This document shows positions 1 through 7,295 of a stretch of 14,421 bases of DNA, one piece after another. The notes beneath the pieces were generated by a model. It worked only from the letters and a program-made list of their open reading frames with translations. It ran no database searches and had not been told where the DNA came from. The translations under genes were made by a program, and so were the position numbers. Source of the stretch: an uncultured Hippea sp. GTDB taxonomy: Bacteria; Campylobacterota_A; Desulfurellia; JAADFJ01. The stretch spans positions 1 to 14,421 of the forward strand of contig CAJVZA010000054.1 of the NCBI GenBank assembly GCA_913009315.1, read 5' to 3'. Every line of letters starts with the position of its first letter. The first letter of the stretch is position 1.

Positions 1-16
1 TAGGTTTAAAAGCATT

Positions 17-49
17 GAAAAAAAAGAGAAATGTCCAATGTTGAGACAC
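17..49 (-). terminator. Weak intrinsic terminator candidate after the last gene
   Basis: Read on the minus strand, a short imperfect stem (TGTC/GACA plus one G-U pair, arms at 45-49 and 31-35, 9-base loop) is followed after a few bases by an uninterrupted run of eight T (25 down to 18). It starts 15 bases past the stop codon of the dehydrogenase gene. The stem is weak, and a second tiny stem (CACG/CGTG, 47-58) overlaps it, so the T-run is the main evidence. The same stretch could instead belong to an insertion-sequence end. Confidence 0.3.
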
Positions 50-63
50 GACCCCGTGAAATA

Positions 64-1197
64 CTACCTCTTACCCAAAAGCTCACGTGCAATAATTAAT
101 CTTCTTATTTCATTTGTGCCGCCCCCGATTGTCATCAGTCTTACATCTCGATAAAATCTTTCAACGGGAAAATCTTTCATGTAACCATAGCCCCCAAAAA
201 TTTGCAGACATTGATTAACTGCGTCCATTGCTTTTTCGGCGGTAAAAAGGATAGCAGCAGCAGCTTCTTTACTTACCCTCTCACCGTTCTGAGCTTTTTT
301 AAGAATATGGTATACATATGTACGTGAGAGCTCCAAATGTGTATAAATGTCTGCCAACTTTGCTTGAATAAGTTGGTAATTGGCTATAGGTTGTCCAAAT
401 TGGTTTCTTTCTTTTGCATATTTTAGAGAAAGCTCTAAGCACTCTTCCATTGTTCCGATACCCATTGCTGAGAAAAATGCCCTCTCTATATCCAGTCCGC
501 TCATAACTACTATATAACCGTTGTCAATTTCTCCAAGAATATTTTTTTCTGAAACAGCTGCATCCTGAAATACCAATTCTCCTGTTGGCGAACCCAGCAT
601 TCCAAGTTTTTTTAATTTTCTGGAAACCAAAAACCCCGGGGTATCTGTTTCTACAATAAATGCTGTGATGCCTCTGCTCCCTTTTTTTGGGTTTGTTTTT
701 GCATATACTACAAGTACGTCTGCTGTGGGTCCATTAGTAATGAAAGTTTTATTACCATTTAAAATCCATTTGTTGTTACTGTAATGTGCGGTTGTTTGAA
801 TTCCCATTGCATCAGAACCTGCATCCGGTTCGGTAAGAGCCATCCCTCCGACCCATTCACCTTTAGCCAATTTAGGTAAGTATTTTTTCTTTTGCTCATC
901 TGCGCCATTGCGTAAAATATTGTGGGCACATAAATTTAAATGAGCACCATAACTTAAAGCTATCGCGCCGCTTACCCGCGCTATAGCTTGTCCTACTAAA
1001 GCGGCGCTAATATAATCTCCACCGGATCCACCGTATTCCTCAGGAATTCCCACACCAAGATATCCCTGTTTTGCAAGCATATCCCAAATTTCAGTTGGGA
1101 ATTTGTCTTCCTTTTCCATTATATCCACAAATTCAGAAAGCTTTTTGCGTGAAAAATCAAGAGCTGTTTTATAAATTAGTTTATGCTCATCATTCAT
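64..1197 (-). CDS. Acyl-CoA dehydrogenase, isovaleryl/citronellyl-CoA dehydrogenase-like
   Basis: This is a complete 377-residue FAD-dependent acyl-CoA dehydrogenase, which would oxidise an acyl-CoA to the 2,3-enoyl-CoA and pass electrons to an electron transfer flavoprotein in the cytoplasm. Family signatures are ALTEPDAGSDA (120-130), the NQFGQPI segment (265-271), and QIFGGYGY (332-339). The MCAD-type catalytic Glu position near the C-terminus reads IGGGTNE (357-363), so it is Gly; a Glu sits instead in GLDIER (E238), the place used by isovaleryl-CoA dehydrogenase. The C-terminal segment also resembles human IVD. That favours branched short-chain substrates, as LiuA or AtuD use. The ATG overlaps the biotin carboxylase stop as ATGA, and AGGGGGA lies 7 bases upstream. 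It is the last gene of the operon in this window. Family assignment is firm; substrate is inferred. Confidence 0.93.
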   Translation of the reverse strand: MNDEHKLIYKTALDFSRKKLSEFVDIMEKEDKFPTEIWDMLAKQGYLGVGIPEEYGGSGGDYISAALVGQAIARVSGAIALSYGAHLNLCAHNILRNGADEQKKKYLPKLAKGEWVGGMALTEPDAGSDAMGIQTTAHYSNNKWILNGNKTFITNGPTADVLVVYAKTNPKKGSRGITAFIVETDTPGFLVSRKLKKLGMLGSPTGELVFQDAAVSEKNILGEIDNGYIVVMSGLDIERAFFSAMGIGTMEECLELSLKYAKERNQFGQPIANYQLIQAKLADIYTHLELSRTYVYHILKKAQNGERVSKEAAAAILFTAEKAMDAVNQCLQIFGGYGYMKDFPVERFYRDVRLMTIGGGTNEIRRLIIARELLGKR

Positions 1198-2555
1198 ATA
1201 AAATCCCCCTGTAAAATATTTTGTAAATTTTCTTCCACATATTGAACATGAACGTTTGAATTGAGGAAATCCTCTGTTCCAAGTAGTGCCTTAGCAAATG
1301 TAATGTTTGTTTTCAATCCCTCTATTTTTAATTCATCAAGAGCTCTTATCATTCTCACAATAGCGGATGTCCTGTCTCTATCCCAAGCTATAACCTTAAG
1401 GAGTAACGGATCATAATAAACGCTGATATCCATTCCTTCTTCAATTCCGCTATCCACACGAACCCCAGGCCCTGAGGGGTATTCGTATCTGTTAATTTTT
1501 CCTTTATTAGGTAAAAAGCCTTTTTTAGGATCTTCCGCGTAAATTCTACATTCAATAGCATGACCGAGCGGTTTTATACTCTCATTTAAGAAAGAAAGCG
1601 GCTTGCCCATAGCTATATTTATCTGCTCACGAACGAGATCAATGCCGCAAATCATTTCAGTTACGGGATGCTCAACTTGAATTCTTGTATTCATTTCAAG
1701 AAAATAAAAGTTTTGTTCTTTATCCACTAAAAATTCAATAGTTCCCGCGCTTTCATAATTTGCAGTCTTTGCAATACTTACAGCTGCATTAATGATTTTC
1801 TCTCTCGTAACAGGTAAAATATAGGGCGATGGAGCTTCCTCTATGATTTTCTGGTAGCGCCTCTGAACAGAGCATTCTCTTTCAAATAGATGCGCAATAT
1901 TCCCCATTTTATCTGCTGCAATTTGCACTTCCACATGGTGAGCTTTTTTGATGTATTTTTCTAAGTAGATAAGATTGCTGCCGAAAAACCTCTCACTAAC
2001 TTTCATTGTACGCTCAACTGCCCTCTCGAGTTCAGATTTATTATCTATAACCTGTGCACCTATCCCCCCGCCTCCTTTTACCGATTTCAGCAAAACGGGA
2101 TATCCAACTTTTTCAGCTTCTTTCTCGGCATTTTTGTAATCTGAAAAAGGGTTAGATCCGGGAACAACAGGTACATTAGCTTCCACTGCAATTTTTCTTG
2201 ATAAAACCTTATCGCCCATTTTTTCCACAACATCAACAGGGGGTCCTATAAATATTAAATTTTCCTCTTCAACTCTCTTTATAAATGTGGAATTTTCAGC
2301 AAGAAATCCGTATCCGGGATGAATTGCGTCAGCATTTGTTTCTCTTGCAGCGCTAATTATGGCATCGATATTTAGATAACTTAAAGTAACCGGTGATGGT
2401 CCGACTTTTACAGCGTTATCAGCCATTTTTGCATGCGGTGAGTTTTTGTCAGATTCTGAATAAATAGCTACTGTATTGAGACCCAATTCTTTGCACGCCC
2501 TGATGACTCTTATCGCTATTTCACCTCTATTTGCTATTAATACTTTTTTGAACAT
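1194..2555 (-). CDS. Biotin carboxylase subunit of an acyl-CoA carboxylase (AccC-like)
   Basis: This subunit uses ATP and bicarbonate to carboxylate biotin on the carrier protein. From the chosen start it has 453 residues, the size of free-standing AccC and far shorter than fused MCC/PCC alpha subunits (about 660), so it carries neither a BT nor a BCCP domain. N-terminal domain FKKVLIANRGEIA (2-14); ATP-grasp lysines K116 and K157; glycine loop GGGGIGA (161-167); active-site block EMNTRIQVEHP (287-297); CRIYAEDP with R337. Two departures from E. coli AccC: the loop has IGA where GGGGRGM is usual, and RRYQK replaces RRHQK (Tyr234). A longer start at 2582 would add nine residues and overlap the carboxyltransferase by 17 bases; I prefer the internal ATG at 2555 because the family begins MFKKVLIANRGE. 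Neither start has a good Shine-Dalgarno, so translation is probably coupled. Confidence 0.93.
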   Translation of the reverse strand: MFKKVLIANRGEIAIRVIRACKELGLNTVAIYSESDKNSPHAKMADNAVKVGPSPVTLSYLNIDAIISAARETNADAIHPGYGFLAENSTFIKRVEEENLIFIGPPVDVVEKMGDKVLSRKIAVEANVPVVPGSNPFSDYKNAEKEAEKVGYPVLLKSVKGGGGIGAQVIDNKSELERAVERTMKVSERFFGSNLIYLEKYIKKAHHVEVQIAADKMGNIAHLFERECSVQRRYQKIIEEAPSPYILPVTREKIINAAVSIAKTANYESAGTIEFLVDKEQNFYFLEMNTRIQVEHPVTEMICGIDLVREQINIAMGKPLSFLNESIKPLGHAIECRIYAEDPKKGFLPNKGKINRYEYPSGPGVRVDSGIEEGMDISVYYDPLLLKVIAWDRDRTSAIVRMIRALDELKIEGLKTNITFAKALLGTEDFLNSNVHVQYVEENLQNILQGDFI

Positions 2556-2565
2556 TTCAGTTTCA

Positions 2566-4098
2566 TCAGATGATAGTTCCATGCTTGCGCTTTGGTAAAA
2601 AAATTTCTTTTTCAGAATATGTCTCGAAGTATTTTATTAGTTCATCTCTTAAATTTTTAGGAGGTATTATCTCGTCAACAGTCATTTCTCCGGCAAGCTT
2701 AAAAATATCATAACTTTCACGATATGCTGTTCTTAATTTTTTTACCGTAATTTCTCTTTCTTTGAGATCAGAAATAGCCATTATTTTATTATAATAAACA
2801 GCATTAACTGCAGCCTCAGGTCCCATTATGGCAATTTCAGCAGATGGTAATGCAAGAGTAACATCTGGATCATATGCAGGACCGGACATTGCATAGATGC
2901 CGGCCCCATAAGCTTTACGAATGATTACCGAAATCCTTGGTACAGTTGCACTTGAAGTTGCAAATATAAATTTTTTGCCTCTTTTTAAAATTCCATTCCT
3001 TTCAGCGGCTTTGCCCACCATAAAACCTGGGGTATCTACCAAGTATAGAAGGGGAATGTTAAATGCATCGCAAAACCAGATAAATTCAGCACCTTTCTCA
3101 GAAGAATCGGGAAAAATTGCTCCTCCCTTAACGGCAGGATTATTTGCTACAATTCCCACAACATCACCATTTAAACGAGCAAAACCGGTGGTAAGTTCTG
3201 CAGCATAAAATTTCTTTACCTCCAAAAAACTGTTACCATCTACGATAGCTTCAATTAATTTATGAATATCATAAGGTTTATTAGGTTCCATAGGTATTAT
3301 GTCATCAATTTCAGCAGGATTTGTATTAGGATTTTCAGGTCTTTTCCTGAGAGGCTTTTTATCGCAATTATCAGGCAGATATGAAAGTACCTTCTTAACT
3401 ATTTCTGCAGCTTCTTTTTCTGTATTGGCAACAAAATGCGCAGATCCGGTCACTTTTGTATGTACATCTACTCCCCCTAACTCTTGTGCTGAAACTTTCT
3501 GTCCTATAACCATTTCAACCATACGCGGCGACGCAATGGCCATTGCGGAATCTTTCGTCATTACGAGTAAGTCGCAGAAAACAGGCGTGTATGCAGTACC
3601 TGCAAAACAGGACCCGTATAAAACACCTATTTGAGGAACACTGCCGGACATTATACTATGCAGATAAAATAACTTTCCGCCGCTTCCCTTGTCTGCATGG
3701 TGTCCTGCTGCCTCATCGATTCTTCCGCCGGAGGAATCCACAAGGTATAGTATCGGTTTTCGTGCTCTGATAGCTGCTTCTTGTGTTCTTATTAATTTTT
3801 CACCATGATATTTCCCAATTGAGCCTGCCTTTACAGTAAAGTCATTTGCAGTAAAAAAGATGGTTCTATCATCTATTTTTCCACTTCCTGCCACAACGCC
3901 GTCTGCAGGGAGTTTTGAATCCCCATTGCGTGCAAAACTGCCTGTTTCAGTGTAAGGTTCATCGTTATCAAAGAAAAGTTTTAATCTATCCCTTACAAAG
4001 AGCTTATTGGCTTGCTTTTGCTTTTCATGTCCTTTAAGTGGTCCTCCTTTTTTTATTCGCTCAAGTTCTTTTAAGACTTTTTCCTCTCTTTTACCCAT
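2566..4098 (-). CDS. Acyl-CoA carboxylase carboxyltransferase (beta) subunit
   Basis: This 510-residue crotonase-superfamily carboxyltransferase would move the carboxyl group from biotin to an acyl-CoA. The two usual half-domains are present: the N-half with GVVAGSG (67-73), YLVDSSGGRIDE (118-129) and the helix around SAQELGG (203-209); the C-half with YLVDTPGFMVG (352-362), IRKAYGAGIYAMSGPA (393-408) and IAIMGPEAAVN (422-432). The C-half pattern (LALPSAEIAIMGPEAAVN, and a tail ending KRKHGTII) resembles propionyl-CoA carboxylase beta. It does not show the WPNARISVMGGEQAA pattern of methylcrotonyl-CoA and geranyl-CoA carboxylases, so despite the AtuA neighbour the substrate should not be assumed to be a methylcrotonyl-like compound. 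AAGGAGGA lies 8 bases before the ATG, 14 bases after the AtuA C-domain gene. The gene ends in tandem TGA TGA. Confidence 0.93.
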   Translation of the reverse strand: MGKREEKVLKELERIKKGGPLKGHEKQKQANKLFVRDRLKLFFDNDEPYTETGSFARNGDSKLPADGVVAGSGKIDDRTIFFTANDFTVKAGSIGKYHGEKLIRTQEAAIRARKPILYLVDSSGGRIDEAAGHHADKGSGGKLFYLHSIMSGSVPQIGVLYGSCFAGTAYTPVFCDLLVMTKDSAMAIASPRMVEMVIGQKVSAQELGGVDVHTKVTGSAHFVANTEKEAAEIVKKVLSYLPDNCDKKPLRKRPENPNTNPAEIDDIIPMEPNKPYDIHKLIEAIVDGNSFLEVKKFYAAELTTGFARLNGDVVGIVANNPAVKGGAIFPDSSEKGAEFIWFCDAFNIPLLYLVDTPGFMVGKAAERNGILKRGKKFIFATSSATVPRISVIIRKAYGAGIYAMSGPAYDPDVTLALPSAEIAIMGPEAAVNAVYYNKIMAISDLKEREITVKKLRTAYRESYDIFKLAGEMTVDEIIPPKNLRDELIKYFETYSEKEIFLPKRKHGTII

Positions 4099-4112
4099 AT
4101 ACCGGTCCTCCT

Positions 4113-4412
4113 TTAAATCTCCATACGTAATAGTGCGCCGCTAAAAGTTTTTCCAAGGTTGTCAGCTCTTATACAGCGTGTGGCACCGCCTTCTAAAGCG
4201 TTACGCAGCACAAATTTTAAAGCAAGCAAATTTGGTACTTCATAACGTTCTACTTCGCTAATCCCAAATGCAGCAAAATGTCCGGCAACTTTTTCTGTTG
4301 TTACACTTTTTCTAATTAATATATAACCATCATTGTCTCTGGCAAAAAGGCTTATATCAACATTATCTCCCTTATCGGATGAACGGGCGAAAGCCACTTT
4401 CTTAAGTTTCAT
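4113..4412 (-). CDS. AtuA C-terminal domain as a separate small protein
   Basis: This 99-residue protein corresponds to the C-terminal domain (AtuA-like ferredoxin-fold) of full-length AtuA proteins. Recognisable blocks are FARSSDKGDNVDISLFARD (8-26), the HF at 45-46, and PNLLALKFVLRNALEGGATR (60-79), ending GALLRMEI. It lies in the same reading frame as the upstream AtuA gene, separated only by TGA and one CTG codon. GGAGGT, made from the last codons of that gene, lies 7 bases before this ATG, so independent initiation is well supported. No catalytic function is established for the domain. Its place between the AtuA main domain and the carboxyltransferase suggests that the two halves form one complex serving the carboxylase step. 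Domain match is confident; role is inference. Confidence 0.88.
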   Translation of the reverse strand: MKLKKVAFARSSDKGDNVDISLFARDNDGYILIRKSVTTEKVAGHFAAFGISEVERYEVPNLLALKFVLRNALEGGATRCIRADNLGKTFSGALLRMEI

Positions 4413-4415
4413 CAG

Positions 4416-5771
4416 TCATACCTCCATAATCTTTACCTCTATTCTTTTATCAACTAACTCTCTCTCAATGAGGGTGGGCCACAAGCCCAGGAGTGATCTA
4501 ACTCTCTGAAAACCTAAAAGTCCGCTTGCGGTTGGAGGGCCGCTCAACGCTAATGGTACCATAATGCGGCTTATCTGCTCAGCAGTATATTTGTCATCGG
4601 TTCTTCCTAAAATTCGCAGGTAGATCTCATTTAATTCTTCAACATAGGTAGAATCTGCAAGAGGGCCATGAAATGAGTTATATCCAAGATATTCAGCTCT
4701 GATATCTTTTACAGGCAATTTCATTTTTTCTATTATCTTTCGTACTATTTTTTCAGTAGTTTTTGCTTTCCTGAGAGCATCCGGCCATGAATACCCTATG
4801 ATACTCTGGCCCATGAAGCCATCCGGATAACTAATGAGCATTTTGTACTTTTCAGGCTTTGGCTCGCCTTTTATACCTGTTACCTGAACCACATTTTCTG
4901 CCGTTTCCTGCAATTTGATTCCCATCATATTAAGTGTTACATCAGGAGTAAGATAACGTGCCGGGTTATGAACTTCATATAACAGTTGTTCTCTTACAGT
5001 ATCAAAGTTCACAATGCCGCCGGAGTCTTTGGTTTTAGTGATGAATAACGCTCCGTCTTCATGAACTTCGGCTATTGGATAGCCGATGTTATCAATGTCA
5101 TCTATTTCCCACCATTTTTCCCCATGATTTCCGCCGGTGACCTGTGTCGAGCACTCAAGCAGATGTCCTGCAGTTGTGCCTGCGGCTATCTTATCCAAAT
5201 CATCAAACGACCAGCCGAATTCGTAAACAATCGGTGCCAGAAAAAGTGAAGCGTCTGCAACTCTCCCTGTTATCACAATGTCAACATCCTTTTTTAGGGC
5301 TTCTACAATAGGTTTTGCTCCTATATAAGCATTTGCAAAGACCGCCTTTTTAATTATATCCTCTGTAATTAAAGCGCCGGTTTCCATATGAGACAGAGAT
5401 GAAAGTTTACTCAGATCGCCAAGCAGATCATCTCCTTTTACAAGCCCGATTTTGATATGAAGCCCCATCTTTTTTGCAAGATTTAGTGCAGCCTTAGCTG
5501 CTCCTTCCGGATTTAGACCACCGGCATTGGTAATAAGTTTTATGCCTCTCTTTTTGGCCTCACTTAGAATCAGTTTCAGCATAGGAATAAAATCCTTTGT
5601 AAATCCACCGGAGGGATCTCTCTGCCTGTCCTTTTGAAGAATTGCCAATGTTAGTTCTGCAAGATCTTCGAAGGCGACATATGAAACCTTGTCATTTAGA
5701 ATCATCTCTAATGCCGGCAAAAAGCTATCTCCATAAAATCCAAGACCGCCGCCAATCCTTACTTTTTTCAT
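4416..5771 (-). CDS. atuA: AtuA family protein (DUF1446), main domain only
   Basis: This 451-residue protein is the DUF1446 portion of AtuA, named from acyclic terpene utilisation in Pseudomonas, where its biochemical role remains unclear. Characteristic blocks: RIGGGLGFYGD (5-15), ITNAGGLNP (80-88), DIVITGRVADASLFLAP (164-180), AGHLLECSTQVTGGNH (201-216, with Cys207), and YEVHNPARYLTPDVTL (265-280). Full-length AtuA proteins are near 590 residues and include a C-terminal small domain; here that domain is the next gene, after one in-frame TGA. The start codon overlaps the biotin carrier stop as ATGA with no clear Shine-Dalgarno, implying translational coupling to the carrier. AtuA genes commonly accompany biotin-dependent acyl-CoA carboxylases, consistent with the neighbours here. 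Family is certain; activity and substrate are not. Confidence 0.92.
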   Translation of the reverse strand: MKKVRIGGGLGFYGDSFLPALEMILNDKVSYVAFEDLAELTLAILQKDRQRDPSGGFTKDFIPMLKLILSEAKKRGIKLITNAGGLNPEGAAKAALNLAKKMGLHIKIGLVKGDDLLGDLSKLSSLSHMETGALITEDIIKKAVFANAYIGAKPIVEALKKDVDIVITGRVADASLFLAPIVYEFGWSFDDLDKIAAGTTAGHLLECSTQVTGGNHGEKWWEIDDIDNIGYPIAEVHEDGALFITKTKDSGGIVNFDTVREQLLYEVHNPARYLTPDVTLNMMGIKLQETAENVVQVTGIKGEPKPEKYKMLISYPDGFMGQSIIGYSWPDALRKAKTTEKIVRKIIEKMKLPVKDIRAEYLGYNSFHGPLADSTYVEELNEIYLRILGRTDDKYTAEQISRIMVPLALSGPPTASGLLGFQRVRSLLGLWPTLIERELVDKRIEVKIMEV

Positions 5772-5977
5772 TCTAATTTCGCCACAACCTGATTTTCTTC
5801 TACAAAATCTCCCTCAGAAACTACTATCTCGGTTATCTTACCATCTGCAGGCGAGTCAACCGGCATCTCTAATTTCATCGACTCCACAACCATTATCGTA
5901 TCTTTTTTATGTATAATGTCTCCTTTCTTGACATTAATTTTCACAATAGAGCCAGCCATAGGAATCTTTATATCCAT
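5768..5977 (-). CDS. Free-standing biotin carboxyl carrier protein
   Basis: This 69-residue biotinyl/lipoyl-attachment domain carries biotin between the biotin carboxylase and the carboxyltransferase. The attachment motif is VESMKLEMP (31-39), with Lys35 expected to be biotinylated; SMKL replaces the commoner AMKM. The protein is only the swinging domain, with no Pro/Ala linker or N-terminal extension as in AccB and no BT domain as in MCC or PCC alpha. The start is well supported: CAGGAGG lies 5-6 bases before the ATG. It overlaps AtuA by ATGA. Because biotin domains without partners are often decarboxylase gamma subunits, a decarboxylase role cannot be excluded, but the biotin carboxylase in the same operon favours carboxylation. 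No biotin ligase is in the window. Confidence 0.92.
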   Translation of the reverse strand: MDIKIPMAGSIVKINVKKGDIIHKKDTIMVVESMKLEMPVDSPADGKITEIVVSEGDFVEENQVVAKLE

Positions 5978-6046
5978 TTATACCTCCTGCAAATATTTTG
6001 CGTGATTCATCTAATTTCGGCTTACGGATCGATGAGCATACTGTTT

Positions 6047-6802
6047 TTATCTCTTTAGCTTTAGAAACCCCTCTACACCTTTTCTGAACTCTTCACTTTT
6101 GAATGTTAATGCTCTCAAAAGTCCTGCATGCTCAAATATGCCGATTCCATAATCCGTAATTCTGTTATATGTTTCGAGACCGGTTCTTATAGCCAGTTCA
6201 CTTTTTGAAACAAGATATTGAGCAATCTCTACAGCTCTTTCATAAGGATTCTTATCGACAACCTCATTTATAAACCCCCACTCTTTAGCTTTATCAGCAC
6301 TTAAAACAGTTGACATAAGTGAGAGTTCTAATGCTTTTTTAGCTCCTACAGCTCTTGCAAGCAGAGGAAATATAGTAAAAGGAAAAAGACCGCGTTTTAT
6401 CTCAGGCAGAGCAAAAGTAGCATTTTTCTCAGCAATAGATAGATGAGATAATGCTACTATTCCTAATCCTCCACCTCTTACAGCACCTTGTATTGATGTG
6501 ATTATAGGAGTTCGAACCTTAAATCCAAAAGAAAATAGCTTAACACTGGATTCGATCTCTTCATAATTTTGTTCCACGGTTTTATCTTGCAAAGCAAGAA
6601 AATCGTTCAAATCACCACCTGAGCAGAAATGCTTACCTTTGCCGGAAAGAATAATTGCTTTGACATCTAAATCATGGTCGGCATCTTCCAGCATTTTTGT
6701 CAAATCCTTGACCAATTTATTAGAAAGTGCATTACCCTTATCAGGTCTGTTAAATTTTATATCTGCGATATGATCTTTTATGTTATAAATGATTTCACTC
6801 AC
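6047..6802 (-). CDS. Enoyl-CoA hydratase/isomerase family protein (crotonase fold)
   Basis: This is a 251-residue member of the crotonase superfamily, expected to act on an enoyl-CoA in the cytoplasm. Oxyanion-hole regions are FCSGGDL (59-65) and VRGGGLG (108-114). Of the two catalytic glutamates of rat mitochondrial hydratase, the one equivalent to Glu164 is present in LPEIKRG (E134), while the Glu144 position is Gly114. Classical hydration uses both, so an isomerase-type or otherwise altered reaction is possible, although single-Glu hydratases are also seen in this superfamily. Translation starts at a GTG (6800-6802) that overlaps the MaoC stop as GTGA, with GGGAG 6 bases upstream. In the Liu/Atu scheme this is the place of the hydratase LiuC/AtuE. 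Fold is certain; precise reaction is not. Confidence 0.9.
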   Translation of the reverse strand: MSEIIYNIKDHIADIKFNRPDKGNALSNKLVKDLTKMLEDADHDLDVKAIILSGKGKHFCSGGDLNDFLALQDKTVEQNYEEIESSVKLFSFGFKVRTPIITSIQGAVRGGGLGIVALSHLSIAEKNATFALPEIKRGLFPFTIFPLLARAVGAKKALELSLMSTVLSADKAKEWGFINEVVDKNPYERAVEIAQYLVSKSELAIRTGLETYNRITDYGIGIFEHAGLLRALTFKSEEFRKGVEGFLKLKR

Positions 6803-7251
6803 ATTTCTCTCCCTTTTTTTCTTTTAAAAACAGCAACTCTCATTATGCAATGCAGCACTATCTCATTTTTCTGATTTATTGTATTACTCTCAGCCACAAT
6901 AACACCATGATTTTCATTTTTTTCAATTTTCTCCAGAATTTTTACATGAACTTTAAGTGTATCTCCAATGAAAACAGGTTGTGTAAAACGAAGATGATCA
7001 ATACCGTAAAAGGCTTTGATATAGCCAGGTTCAAAATGCATGAGGCCGGAAGAAATAGAAAATATTAATAACCCGTGTGCTATACGTTTTTTGAATGGCC
7101 CTTGTTCTGCCCACACCTTATCAGAATGCAGCGGATACCAGTCTCCGGACAAATAGCAAAAATTTACAATATCCGTCTCGGTAACTGTTCTTCCATTCGC
7201 AGATTTCCACATTTCCCCTACTTCATACTCATCGAAATATTTATCAAACAC
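6799..7251 (-). CDS. MaoC-like hotdog-fold hydratase
   Basis: This 150-residue protein has the single hotdog domain of MaoC/R-specific enoyl-CoA hydratases. The hydratase-2 motif reads YLSGDWYPLH (33-42): the catalytic Asp37 and His42 are kept, while the usual Asn of D-x-N-P-x-H is Tyr. A second conserved element is IAHGLL (57-62), and RFTQPVFIGDTL matches the typical later strand. It begins at a GTG (7249-7251) with AGAGGAGA about 8 bases upstream and no competing ATG nearby. It overlaps the crotonase gene by four bases, so both enzymes are probably made together and may hydrate different intermediates or stereoisomers. Thioesterase activity is an alternative for hotdog proteins, but the Asp/His motif argues for hydratase. 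Confidence 0.9.
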   Translation of the reverse strand: MFDKYFDEYEVGEMWKSANGRTVTETDIVNFCYLSGDWYPLHSDKVWAEQGPFKKRIAHGLLIFSISSGLMHFEPGYIKAFYGIDHLRFTQPVFIGDTLKVHVKILEKIEKNENHGVIVAESNTINQKNEIVLHCIMRVAVFKRKKGREM

Positions 7252-7295
7252 TTAATGATCTCCTCTTATCTCTCTATTCATAGTTTTTATTCTTT

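Noticed and set aside
2556-2582. N-terminal extension of the biotin carboxylase from the ATG at 2582
   Set aside because: The extra nine residues precede the normal family start MFKKVLIANRGE and have no ribosome site; not chosen, though not excluded.
2921-3770. Several plus-strand open frames opposite the carboxyltransferase
   Set aside because: They lie wholly inside a strongly recognised minus-strand gene, have no family resemblance or ribosome site, and are shadows of its codons. The same applies to plus-strand frames opposite the ligases and dehydrogenases, including the 202-codon one at 12165-12773.
4389-4418. In-frame TGA in AtuA as a selenocysteine codon
   Set aside because: A GAAAG/CTTTC stem lies downstream (4401-4389), but it has a three-base loop and lacks bacterial SECIS features. 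A strong ribosome site and ATG follow directly, and the split falls between domains, so termination and re-initiation explain it better.
4416-4418. TGA as a sense codon in an altered genetic code
   Set aside because: TGA ends several other genes here in well-formed ATGA or GTGA overlaps, and tryptophan is encoded by TGG, so the code is standard.
5978-6046. 69-base gap between the crotonase and biotin carrier genes, with a 10-codon frame and a small GCAAA/TTTGC palindrome (5989-6001)
   Set aside because: The tiny frame ends at the carrier's ribosome site and the palindrome is only 5 bp per arm; nothing beyond the carrier ribosome site can be supported.
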